41,632 bases of DNA from the IMG/VR virus record IMGVR_UViG_3300030410_000018, positions 1 through 41,632 of that record. The stretch is one strand, 5' to 3'. Position 1 is the stretch's first letter; every line of letters begins with the position of its first letter. Shown in pieces: positions 27,177-33,088 of this stretch. Both the position numbers and the translations under genes were made by a program. The notes under the pieces were generated by a model that did not search any database, had not been told where the DNA came from, and was given only the letters and a program-made list of their open reading frames with translations. The stretch is from a virus.

Positions 27177-28657
27177 TAGGCTGCATACGGGTTTTGGCGC
27201 TTAGGCCCGTCAACACGGTCTTCAACAAACTCACGTTCATGTTTTTTACTGGTGCGGATTTGGTCGCGATCTGAGAAATATCTCAGCGCTTGCGTTGCCG
27301 AATCCACATAGTCATCATGCTTCAAACTACCGTTGCCCGTGAACGCGCATATCTGGCTAATCAAGCCCATTGTGTTGGCGTCGAGGCTTTCATCAGCCCA
27401 CGAAATAGGTTGCCCGCTTAGATGCGGCTGGCTACTCTCAGGAACCCATACAACGCCATTGCTAAACAAATGCGATACGGCATGAAGCCGATCTAACTTG
27501 CCCGCCCTACCGGGGTTATACGGATATGTCAGCACACCCTCACGCGCTAGAACTTGACGCAGTGATATTCCGGAACCTTTGTCTTCAATGATCAACAGGT
27601 TAGGCTTCTTGCCGCGCTTTGGAACTATCCGGCCATTGTGGCCCATGATTTTGACTTCACCGTAGCGCGATTCCATCTCCCGATGCGCCGCCGTGATTAA
27701 TTCCGGCATTCCTAAACGTTTGGCCCAACAATCCAATAGGAGAATGTTTTTCTTACCGTCATCGTCGATAAACAGACCCCACGTCGTGCAAGCGGTGAAA
27801 TCGGTTTCATCAGTTTTTTTGTCTCTGGTTTCTTCCGTCATTGCAGTGTCGAGCGACACCACAATGCTTTCGAAATAGGGCAGAGCTTCATCATGCGGCC
27901 AGACCTCAAACCACGACCGTTTGATGATCGAGTTTTCCTCCGCCCCAATCAGTTCAGCGTGGATTTCTTGCCTACCTAATTGCGTCCCCTCATATTTGAG
28001 GATTTGCTCGCGAAACGTTGGCGCGAGATTAGCAAGGTTTGCATAGGTGCTGGCGCGGGTAAGAACAACATCCTTGCCTTCACGCGCAACAAGATCACGA
28101 ATGATCTGCTTTGGCTTTGGCGTCGTTGTTAAGATCAGCCGAGGATGATCTCCAAGCCGCTGCCCGAACATGAGCAGATCGAATGCTTCTTGACCATATT
28201 GCCATGCAGCCAGTTCTTCACACCATGCGCCATGAAATTCCGGCCCGCGAAACTTATCTGGCTTTTCCGCAGAAAGACCCTTGATTAACGTCCCGTTTAC
28301 AAGAGTTAGTTCAAGATCAGTGCTATTATATTTGGCTACTAACCCGCGAGGGATGACGTTTAACAAGCCGCTTTGGCCTTCAAAACATATGCCCTGAACG
28401 TCACTAAACGTAGGAGCTGCAACAAGCCAGCGCGTGTTTGGATTGGCCCACGCCCACTCTCGCAATGTCTCAGCAGCGAGGCGAGTCTTGCCAGCACCGC
28501 GGCCCGCTAACAGAAGCCAAATAGTCCACCAGTCATCAGGCGGAACTTTTTGATGTTCTAGCCGCGTCTTTGCCCATTTAACATCAGCACGAAGCGCGAT
28601 CAAATCTTGGTCGCTAAAACCCACAAGACTTTTTGCGAGCGCGTCCGCATCTAACAT
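27176..28657 (-). CDS. terL: Terminase large subunit
   Basis: This 493-aa DNA-packaging motor has the ATPase domain first. Walker A is AGRGAGKT (51-58), Walker B is around GAWCEEL (143-149), and a coupling motif TTTPKPK lies at 177-183. The RNase H-like nuclease domain carries acidic residues at SLDTAM (D270), IIEDKGSG (E358, D359) and HDDYVDS (D448/D449/D452). It docks on the portal and cuts concatemers. The gene is separated from the small subunit by about 630 bp containing three small genes and a terminator, and it is coupled to the 954-aa gene by TAATG. Confidence 0.95.
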   Translation of the reverse strand: MLDADALAKSLVGFSDQDLIALRADVKWAKTRLEHQKVPPDDWWTIWLLLAGRGAGKTRLAAETLREWAWANPNTRWLVAAPTFSDVQGICFEGQSGLLNVIPRGLVAKYNSTDLELTLVNGTLIKGLSAEKPDKFRGPEFHGAWCEELAAWQYGQEAFDLLMFGQRLGDHPRLILTTTPKPKQIIRDLVAREGKDVVLTRASTYANLANLAPTFREQILKYEGTQLGRQEIHAELIGAEENSIIKRSWFEVWPHDEALPYFESIVVSLDTAMTEETRDKKTDETDFTACTTWGLFIDDDGKKNILLLDCWAKRLGMPELITAAHREMESRYGEVKIMGHNGRIVPKRGKKPNLLIIEDKGSGISLRQVLAREGVLTYPYNPGRAGKLDRLHAVSHLFSNGVVWVPESSQPHLSGQPISWADESLDANTMGLISQICAFTGNGSLKHDDYVDSATQALRYFSDRDQIRTSKKHEREFVEDRVDGPKRQNPYAA

Positions 28658-28707
28658 TGGCGCCGCCCCATTATTCTACGCAGACCATGATTGCCGGAAT
28701 AAGCGGG

Positions 28708-28833
28708 CTATGAAACAGAGCAAATAAACTCGTACATTTTTTTTGCTAATGCCATAACTTCATCATCAGACACTGATTGGGAAAACTTAACCGCAAGTTG
28801 TAGACACTCAAGTTTCAATTCGTGCTCATTCAT
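28708..28833 (-). CDS. 41-aa protein, paralogue of the 61-aa protein upstream
   Basis: I take the ATG at 28833, with GGAG 8 nt upstream; a second ATG 6 nt earlier is too close to the SD. The protein has the pattern LKLECLQLAV...AKKMYEFI. It matches the pattern YEALQLAIDF...AQKFASFI of the gene at 29724-29909, so the two look like members of one small helical family. It lies just after a bidirectional terminator and 50 bp before TerL. Function unknown. Confidence 0.6.
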   Translation of the reverse strand: MNEHELKLECLQLAVKFSQSVSDDEVMALAKKMYEFICSVS

Positions 28834-28848
28834 ATTCATCACTCCAAT

Positions 28849-28877
28849 AAAAAACCCGCCTACTTGGCGGGTTTTTT
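28849..28877. terminator. Bidirectional intrinsic terminator
   Basis: A6CCCGCC and GGCGGGT6 form a near-perfect palindrome around the 5-nt loop TACTT, with U-tracts on either strand. In the minus direction it ends the TerS-side transcript before the 41-aa gene and TerL. Confidence 0.85.
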
Positions 28878-29081
28878 ATTCCCGTAGCGGCTCAAAATCG
28901 TGGGGCAGAAAGGAGGCGGCCAATATGGAACCCCCATAGCTTCATAAGTACCCAGATTGCACATGATCTCAACATCAGGTGCAGTGTGCAGCCCCGTAGG
29001 GGGGTCAGTAGCGCGCGGTTGGGAGAAATCCTCGCCGCGCGTGGTTATAATTGCCCTAACATGGCATTCGCTCCAGCACAA
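28860..29081 (-). CDS. Possible small late protein, 73 aa or shorter
   Basis: The frame starts at a TTG with no convincing SD and encodes a Pro-rich sequence (PRATDPPTGLHTAPDVEIMC, GVPYWPPPFCPTIL). Its stop lies inside the left arm of the bidirectional terminator. Protein-like composition and a tight fit between the two-TM gene and the terminator support it. The weak start argues for caution; a shorter start at an internal Met would remove the Pro-rich part. Confidence 0.4.
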   Translation of the reverse strand: MCWSECHVRAIITTRGEDFSQPRATDPPTGLHTAPDVEIMCNLGTYEAMGVPYWPPPFCPTILSRYGNKKPAK

Positions 29082-29087
29082 CCGGCA

Positions 29088-29237
29088 TTACCGAAGGATG
29101 CGCTTGATGATTGCATAGAGCATAGTGGATGAAAACGCCATCATCATGACAGCGATCAGGAACGGGATCGGGAACGCGATCATGGCCGAACAGAACATTA
29201 TGAAGCCGTAAAAGATAGAACCAAAAAAATCAAACAT
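29088..29237 (-). CDS. 49-aa two-TM membrane protein, holin candidate
   Basis: I take the ATG at 29237 because GGAG lies 8 nt upstream; a longer frame would overlap TerS. The protein is nearly all hydrophobic with two predicted membrane segments (about 4-22 and 26-43) split by FPIPF. It ends with a basic tail (IIKRILR). Small size, two TM segments and a charged C-terminus are what class II holins look like. It lies next to TerS in the late operon. No endolysin is identified beside it, so the lysis role is a hypothesis. Confidence 0.5.
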   Translation of the reverse strand: MFDFFGSIFYGFIMFCSAMIAFPIPFLIAVMMMAFSSTMLYAIIKRILR

Positions 29238-29286
29238 GGCACTTACTCCCGCCCGACCGATGCGGCCAGACCATAGATAAACACTA

Positions 29287-29700
29287 CTATTTTTTAGGCT
29301 CATGCGCAATCAGCAACATAATTTCGTTGATGATTTGCAGCTTGCTTTTGATCTGGAGCGGCTGGCCATCTGGCCCGGTATGCTCGTTCATAACCTTCTC
29401 GCCATACACTTTGGCTTTGCGCTTTCCAGCGGCCCACTTGTAAGCGTCAATGCGCACTCGCTTGTCATTCGGGTCAAGTGTCGGATGTTGAGCCGTGTCA
29501 ATAACCCTATCCGCATAAGCATCAGCCTGATCCTCGCGCGCACGGGCGTATTGCTTACGTAGCTCTTCCTTCTCAGGAACCTTGAGCCATTTGCACAGTA
29601 GGCTGTCGGATACGCCGAGAACTTCACCAGCTTCCTTTAGAGTACCACCAAGAGATATGATCTCAACAAATTGAGCTTCTGCCTCTGTTAGATCGTCCAT
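29287..29700 (-). CDS. terS: Terminase small subunit
   Basis: This 137-aa protein has an N-terminal helix-turn-helix (about 14-40, GGTLKEAGEVLGVSDSLLCKWL). A charged central helical oligomerisation region follows (EELRKQYARAREDQADAYAD), then a conserved-looking DPNDKRVRIDAYKWAAGKRK and a variable tail. This is the layout of TerS proteins that bind the packaging site and stimulate TerL. It lies second in the late operon. Confidence 0.85.
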   Translation of the reverse strand: MDDLTEAEAQFVEIISLGGTLKEAGEVLGVSDSLLCKWLKVPEKEELRKQYARAREDQADAYADRVIDTAQHPTLDPNDKRVRIDAYKWAAGKRKAKVYGEKVMNEHTGPDGQPLQIKSKLQIINEIMLLIAHEPKK

Positions 29701-29723
29701 AGTGTTATCTTTGCTTTATCTGG

Positions 29724-29909
29724 TTATGAGCTAAGCACAGTTGGCTTTGTGCGGGCCATTGGCTTTCCGATGATGAACGATGCGAATTTCTGGGCAATGA
29801 TTAGGATGTTGTCGGCGTTCTCATCCGGCGCGAAATCAATGGCGAGTTGAAGCGCCTCGTAGCGGACACTCTCCTCAGTGAAGCACATGCATTCGTTTTC
29901 ATCATTCAT
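29724..29909 (-). CDS. Small helical protein at the head of the late operon, 61 aa
   Basis: The protein has an acidic N-terminus and the pattern RYEALQLAIDF...IAQKFASFI. The shorter gene at 28708-28833 has the same pattern. GGGG lies 8 nt before the ATG. It is the first gene transcribed leftward from the divergent intergenic region, 23 bp ahead of TerS, so it may be a small regulator or packaging accessory. I know similar short proteins in alphaproteobacterial phages but no function for them. Confidence 0.6.
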   Translation of the reverse strand: MNDENECMCFTEESVRYEALQLAIDFAPDENADNILIIAQKFASFIIGKPMARTKPTVLSS

Positions 29910-30046
29910 GCGTTTGACCCCTGTTTTGGCGCTTATTCAACCTGCAATTAGTATAAACCCGCATTATCGGGCATTTTCTGCGGTTTTGCGCCAGAGATAC
30001 AACCAGAGATATATCTGAAATATATTAGTTATTTGAATTATATCAG
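29910..30046. promoter_or_regulatory. Divergent control region between late and small-gene operons
   Basis: This AT-rich spacer separates the leftward late genes from the rightward small genes. It contains CCAGAGATA twice (29991-29999 and 30003-30011), the second copy running into the palindrome AGATATATCT (30007-30016). It also contains the interrupted inverted repeat CCCGCATTATCGGG (29959-29972). These look like operator sites for a regulator of the late genes. I could not fix a leftward -35/-10 pair with confidence; TATACT on the minus strand is a possible -10. Confidence 0.45.
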
Positions 30047-30074
30047 TTGACAAATCAAACTATGTCTATATAGT
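30047..30074 (+). promoter_or_regulatory. Promoter of the first small-gene module
   Basis: TTGACA at 30047-30052 and TATAGT at 30069-30074 are separated by 16 bp, a strong sigma-70-type match. The downstream leader carries GGAGAGAGACA before the ATG at 30101, nearly the same as the leader of the second module at 31473. Confidence 0.7.
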
Positions 30075-30100
30075 CAGATTAACAACAGCGGAGAGAGACA

Positions 30101-30277
30101 ATGACTTACGGCATCAAAATAATTTCAACACTGGACTATCAAGAGCGCGGAATCCGCAAAGGCAACGAGTGCTTTATTGCAGTAAATGGCTCAACTATTC
30201 ATTTCTTCAAAACACTTGGCGGGGCTGTTCGGTGCTTTGCTAAACAGGGTTACAATTCATTTGGCGAAAAGCTTTAA
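30101..30277 (+). CDS. 58-aa protein, first gene of small-gene operon
   Basis: The frame has a clear SD (GGAG, 6-7 nt before ATG) and a strong promoter. The protein is mixed alpha/beta (MTYGIKIISTLDYQERGIRK, FKTLGGAVRCFAKQGYNSFG), basic, soluble and without a recognised motif. It lies 11 bp ahead of a second small gene with the same leader style. It is likely an early-expressed host-interaction or regulatory protein, which is only an inference from position and size. Confidence 0.6.
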   Translation: MTYGIKIISTLDYQERGIRKGNECFIAVNGSTIHFFKTLGGAVRCFAKQGYNSFGEKL

Positions 30278-30288
30278 GGAGCAAGACA

Positions 30289-30456
30289 ATGGTAGCATAT
30301 CTTTACAAATCAAAAGGCGAAGGGTTTGAATTGATCATCTGCCCTAAACCATGCAGCGGCCAAGCTTATCAGGATGGCAAGCGCATTTTTGTAAAAGGGA
30401 AGCGCGAAGCAAATGCCTATTGCAAAGCAAATGCTATACAGCCTTGGAATTTTTAA
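30289..30456 (+). CDS. 55-aa basic protein
   Basis: AAGGAGCAAGACA precedes the ATG, the same SD-spacer seen at the other genes of this cluster. The sequence is basic with beta-like N-terminus (VAYLYKSKGEGFELIICP) and a Lys/Arg-rich second half (DGKRIFVKGKREANAYCKAN). It has three Cys. No family is recognised. It is followed by an RNA hairpin and a gene for a probable DNA-binding protein. Confidence 0.55.
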   Translation: MVAYLYKSKGEGFELIICPKPCSGQAYQDGKRIFVKGKREANAYCKANAIQPWNF

Positions 30457-30463
30457 CCAACCC

Positions 30464-30483
30464 GCCCCGGCGCAAGCTGGGGC
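30464..30483 (+). other. GNRA-loop hairpin upstream of the 96-aa gene
   Basis: GCCCCGGC and GCTGGGGC pair over 8 bp (one G-U) closing a GCAA tetraloop, a very stable RNA element. No U-run follows, so it is more likely an mRNA-stability or expression-tuning structure between 30289-30456 and 30504-30794 than a terminator. Confidence 0.5.
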
Positions 30484-30503
30484 AACACTAATGGAACAAG
30501 ACA

Positions 30504-30794
30504 ATGACCAATAAAAACGAATGGTGTGTTGACACTTTGCGGTTTTGCGATGGTGCGCAAGCCTGCAAAATTAAGTGCCCTTATTCACGCGAAGCACCCA
30601 AACAACGCGGCGGCGCGCGTGAAGGCGCTGGCAGGCCAGCTACAGGCCAAGGCAAGCGGATGGAGCTATATTGCCGCCCCGATATATTCGAGAGGCTCAC
30701 AGACCACGCGCTCGCACTCGACACCAGCAAATCAGCACTGGTTATGCAAATCCTTGACGATTATTTTGCAAAAGTTACGATCAAAAAAAGCTAA
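30504..30794 (+). CDS. Ribbon-helix-helix-like small protein with GAREGAGRPATG motif
   Basis: This 96-aa protein has a Cys-containing N-terminus (WCVDTLRFCDGAQACKIKC), then GGAREGAGRPATG, then RMELYCRPDIFERLTDHALALDTSKSALVMQILDDYF. The last part reads as a ribbon-helix-helix fold: one strand, two helices. Such proteins usually bind DNA as dimers. The gene at 31730-31960 shares the GGARxGAGRPATG signature and similar order, so they are paralogues. GGAACAAGACA precedes the ATG. Confidence 0.65.
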   Translation: MTNKNEWCVDTLRFCDGAQACKIKCPYSREAPKQRGGAREGAGRPATGQGKRMELYCRPDIFERLTDHALALDTSKSALVMQILDDYFAKVTIKKS

Positions 30795-31126
30795 ATACCA
30801 AAACCGCCGCCTGGCAGCTTACCATCTTGGTAATGACACGCTTCAATTCCTGCGGTTTTTAAACCATTCCGATACAGCCGTATTGCGATATCAAAAGGCG
30901 CGGCAATTACGCCAACATAGACATGCATCCAAGGCGTCAGGGCGGGCGGATAGACATCATTTTGCTGTTGATATTCGTAGGCTGGGTTGCGCCAATCAAA
31001 CCCACTATGCCCAGATTGCGCTTCCCACCTAAACGCCTCGTTTAGGTAGTCAGAAACGGCACATCGAATGCTAAAATGATAATTTTTATATCGGATTAGG
31101 CGACGAATTTTATATGGGATGTGCAT
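30791..31126 (-). CDS. 111-aa protein on the opposite strand
   Basis: This frame converges with the 96-aa gene and their stops overlap by 4 bp. The sequence is protein-like, with aromatic-rich GFDWRNPAYEYQQQ, PPALTPWMHVYVGVIAAPFD, and a Gly-rich end. A basic N-terminus precedes it. GGGGG lies about 9 nt before the ATG at 31126. No membrane segment is convincing and no family is recognised. It is the only leftward gene in a rightward cluster. Confidence 0.5.
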   Translation of the reverse strand: MHIPYKIRRLIRYKNYHFSIRCAVSDYLNEAFRWEAQSGHSGFDWRNPAYEYQQQNDVYPPALTPWMHVYVGVIAAPFDIAIRLYRNGLKTAGIEACHYQDGKLPGGGFGI

Positions 31127-31227
31127 ACACTAACCCCCATTTGAAATATCAAGACGTTAAAATTTGAACCCGCACCACATCTGATGCGGTCTTTGCTCAT
31201 ACCAAGCAGAGAAAGTGATACTCTGGC

Positions 31228-31380
31228 ATGAAACAAACCTTGGCACGATTACAAAGCCATCGCGCTACAGGCGAAACTTACCGCCGCCTTGCACGGCTTC
31301 GGATGTTTGTCTCTCGCGTTGAGAGTGGGCGCACATCTAACCTTCGCGCCTTTAGTTGCCGGGGGGCAGGCGGATGGTAA
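31228..31380 (+). CDS. Possible 50-aa Arg-rich peptide
   Basis: An ATG-initiated frame encodes a strongly basic sequence (MKQTLARLQSHRATGETYRR..., about 11 Arg in 50 residues). It has no good SD. It could be a small DNA- or RNA-binding peptide, or chance. The opposite strand is also open here (31249-31503), which lowers confidence. Confidence 0.25.
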   Translation: MKQTLARLQSHRATGETYRRLARLRMFVSRVESGRTSNLRAFSCRGAGGW

Positions 31381-31409
31381 AAATAATTCCAGTTTGATGA
31401 TTATTTGTG

Positions 31410-31437
31410 TTGACAATTCATCAACTAGGCGTATTCT
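31410..31437 (+). promoter_or_regulatory. Promoter of the second small-gene module
   Basis: TTGACA (31410-31415) and TATTCT (31432-31437) are spaced by 16 bp, the same spacing as the first module. The leader continues into CGGAGCAAGACA and the ATG at 31473. Confidence 0.65.
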
Positions 31438-31472
31438 ATGGTTATTGAAACAGACAACAACGGAGCAAGACA

Positions 31473-31733
31473 ATGACCTATGAACACGCTTACAAGCCCG
31501 CATCAGAAATTTCCATCGGTGATGAAGTTTTCATATGGGGAGCGTGGACAAATGGATATTGGATGCAAGTAAAAAATGTTGATTTTTATCAGTCATATTT
31601 TCCCGACGCGATAAAGGAAATTTATAACGAACCAAAAAATCATAACCCGAAATTATTTGTTTTTGATGACGCAACATGTGTTCATCACGTTTCAGAAACT
31701 GAACCATATCTGACAAGGACAGCAACCAAATGA
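31473..31733 (+). CDS. 86-aa protein of the second small-gene module
   Basis: The frame starts with MTY like the first gene of the first module and has a perfect SD. The protein is aromatic-rich and acidic (GDEVFIWGAWTNGYWMQVKN, DFYQSYFPDAIKEIY), predicted beta then helical. It overlaps the downstream ribbon-helix-helix-like gene by ATGA, so the pair is co-translated. A toxin/antitoxin-like or anti-host role is possible from the architecture but there is no motif evidence. Confidence 0.6.
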   Translation: MTYEHAYKPASEISIGDEVFIWGAWTNGYWMQVKNVDFYQSYFPDAIKEIYNEPKNHNPKLFVFDDATCVHHVSETEPYLTRTATK

Positions 31734-31960
31734 CCGACACACCCAAAACCCGCGGCGGCGCGCGCCCTAACACTGGCGGCGCTAGAGCCGGAGCTGGAAG
31801 ACCAGCAACAGGCAGGGCAGTTGTCGTGTCTGTTTCGCTAAGCCCTGCCCTTGTGGCCTTCCTAGATCAATGTGTAGACGGCGCAGGAATCTCAAGATCG
31901 TCGATGATTGCCCATGTTTTAAATAAATGGGCAAAGCCGTTTATTGACACATTGGATTGA
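31730..31960 (+). CDS. Ribbon-helix-helix-like regulator with GARAGAGRPATG motif
   Basis: This 76-aa protein has a flexible N-terminus with GARAGAGRPATG, then VVVSVSLSPALVAFLDQCVDGAGISRSSMIAHVLNKWA in the pattern strand-helix-turn-helix, as in CopG/Arc-type proteins. It likely dimerises and binds operator DNA. It is paralogous to the gene at 30504-30794. It is the last gene before the convergent tandem terminators of the replication operon. Confidence 0.7.
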   Translation: MTDTPKTRGGARPNTGGARAGAGRPATGRAVVVSVSLSPALVAFLDQCVDGAGISRSSMIAHVLNKWAKPFIDTLD

Positions 31961-31962
31961 CA

Positions 31963-32000
31963 AAAAAACCGCCCCATCGAGCTTTCCCGATGCAAAGGCG
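31963..32000 (-). terminator. Terminator 2 of tandem pair ending the replication operon
   Basis: Read leftward, GCCGCC pairs with GGGCGG (with an inner CATCG/CGATG stem), followed by T7. It lies beyond the first terminator at 32007-32033 and ends the leftward operon. It also protects the rightward small genes from antisense transcription. Confidence 0.7.
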
Positions 32001-32006
32001 GCAAAA

Positions 32007-32033
32007 AAACCCGCTAGGTTTCCCTGCGGGCGC
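32007..32033 (-). terminator. Terminator 1 of tandem pair ending the replication operon
   Basis: On the minus strand CCCGC and GCGGG form a stem with an internal A/G-rich loop, followed by T7. It lies about 50 bp past the stop of the 188-aa gene. Confidence 0.7.
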
Positions 32034-32081
32034 AAATATCAAACAGTAACAAATTGACCATGCTTGATTTGCAATGCCTTG

Positions 32082-32648
32082 TCAAGCGGCGCGACGTTGC
32101 GGTTTTTGCTCTTTGTCCTCTCCCATATATTCAAACTCAAAATATTTGCAAAGCCAAACTAGCCCGTCAATGCAAAAGCTTTGCGTCACGCTATCCGGCA
32201 CCCATGTTTCTTCCTGTTTATCTATGCATACTATCTCCAGCGCTATGCGGATCCTATAGCCCATGCATTGCAGTTCATGCGTTAGCGCGTTAAACGCTCG
32301 CTTGATTTTGAGAATGGTCGCCTCGTCCATTTCGACGCCAGTAGCTGATGAATTGGACGATCCTAATTTTGTGCCATCAATGGCTTTGCGCGCGTCATCA
32401 ATTTCAGAATATTTTGTTGCGGCCTGATAAAGCGCATTCTTGGACATGCCACCTGTTAGATCGGGTGAATCCTCAATAAGCCGTCCCGCTGCACATGATC
32501 GGCGTTCGCTGGTCTTGCCCATCCGATGCGGCTGTTTTAGAACAACAATTGTCGCAGGCTCGACATGCCCATGCGCACCCGCACGTGAGAGGCGTCCATT
32601 GGGTTCGCGTTTTTGCAGCACTATTCCAGTTGATTTGCGCTTCGCCAT
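32082..32648 (-). CDS. Hypothetical protein at the end of the replication operon, 188 aa
   Basis: The N-terminal 65 residues are basic and Arg/Gly/Pro-rich with CAAGRLIED. The middle is helical (KNALYQAATKYSEIDDARKAID, TILKIKRAFNALTHELQ). The C-terminus has Cys-rich Trp-containing strands (SFCIDGLVWLCKYFEF) and a basic end. It has no signal peptide. It is coupled to the upstream 61-aa gene, whose TAA stop immediately precedes the ATG. Function unknown; early DNA metabolism is suggested by operon membership. Confidence 0.6.
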   Translation of the reverse strand: MAKRKSTGIVLQKREPNGRLSRAGAHGHVEPATIVVLKQPHRMGKTSERRSCAAGRLIEDSPDLTGGMSKNALYQAATKYSEIDDARKAIDGTKLGSSNSSATGVEMDEATILKIKRAFNALTHELQCMGYRIRIALEIVCIDKQEETWVPDSVTQSFCIDGLVWLCKYFEFEYMGEDKEQKPQRRAA

Positions 32649-32834
32649 TTATTCAGCCTCTTTCGTTGACGTTGAACGCAACACATTAAATCGAGCGGGA
32701 TCGTATTCAGGATATTCTCTGCGCAAGGCTTCGACAAACTGCCTGTCGGCTTCGCGCGTCATCGCATTGGCCTCGTGGACTGTTAGCGTATCAACATGGA
32801 TACGGGGCGCGTTGCGGGCTGTCAGGGCGCTCAT
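32649..32834 (-). CDS. 61-aa charged protein
   Basis: This short Glu/Arg/Ala-rich sequence is predicted mainly helical (TVHEANAMTREADRQFVEALRREYPEYDPARFN). It overlaps the upstream gene by ATGA and abuts the downstream gene. A small accessory protein of the replication operon; family unrecognised. Confidence 0.55.
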   Translation of the reverse strand: MSALTARNAPRIHVDTLTVHEANAMTREADRQFVEALRREYPEYDPARFNVLRSTSTKEAE

Positions 32835-33055
32835 GCGGTGCCCCTTTTATTTAGGGTTGAATGCGACATAAAGAATTTTTTGGTTTCTTCATCAATGTGC
32901 TTTTGATATTCAAGTTTGTTCCTCTCATCAGGCGACAAAGGCCCTATAAAATGCTCATTCAGAGTCCAACGATTACCCAAAACGCCCATAGTAACCGCAG
33001 GCACATAGTCATGCCGCAATGATTTGAAACTATAATCGAAACATGGCGCACCCAT
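32831..33055 (-). CDS. 74-aa protein downstream of the initiator
   Basis: I prefer the ATG at 33055, with GGAGG 5 nt upstream, over the TTG at 33067. The sequence has an aromatic/basic N-terminus (MGAPCFDYSFKSLRHDYVPA) and a charged helical end (DERNKLEYQKHIDEETKKFF). It lies 33 bp past the initiator gene and overlaps the next gene by ATGA. No family is recognised. Confidence 0.55.
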   Translation of the reverse strand: MGAPCFDYSFKSLRHDYVPAVTMGVLGNRWTLNEHFIGPLSPDERNKLEYQKHIDEETKKFFMSHSTLNKRGTA

Positions 33056-33088
33056 TTTAACCTCCAATATTGTGAACGGTGCCGCGTC

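Larger units (their letters stand above)
31127..31472. other. Mostly non-coding stretch with promoter and possible mini-gene
   Basis: A hairpin with stem CCGCA/TGCGG lies near 31174-31193. It is followed by a possible 50-codon frame (31228-31380) and the TTGACA promoter of the second module (31410-31437). I see nothing else supported here. Confidence 0.5.
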
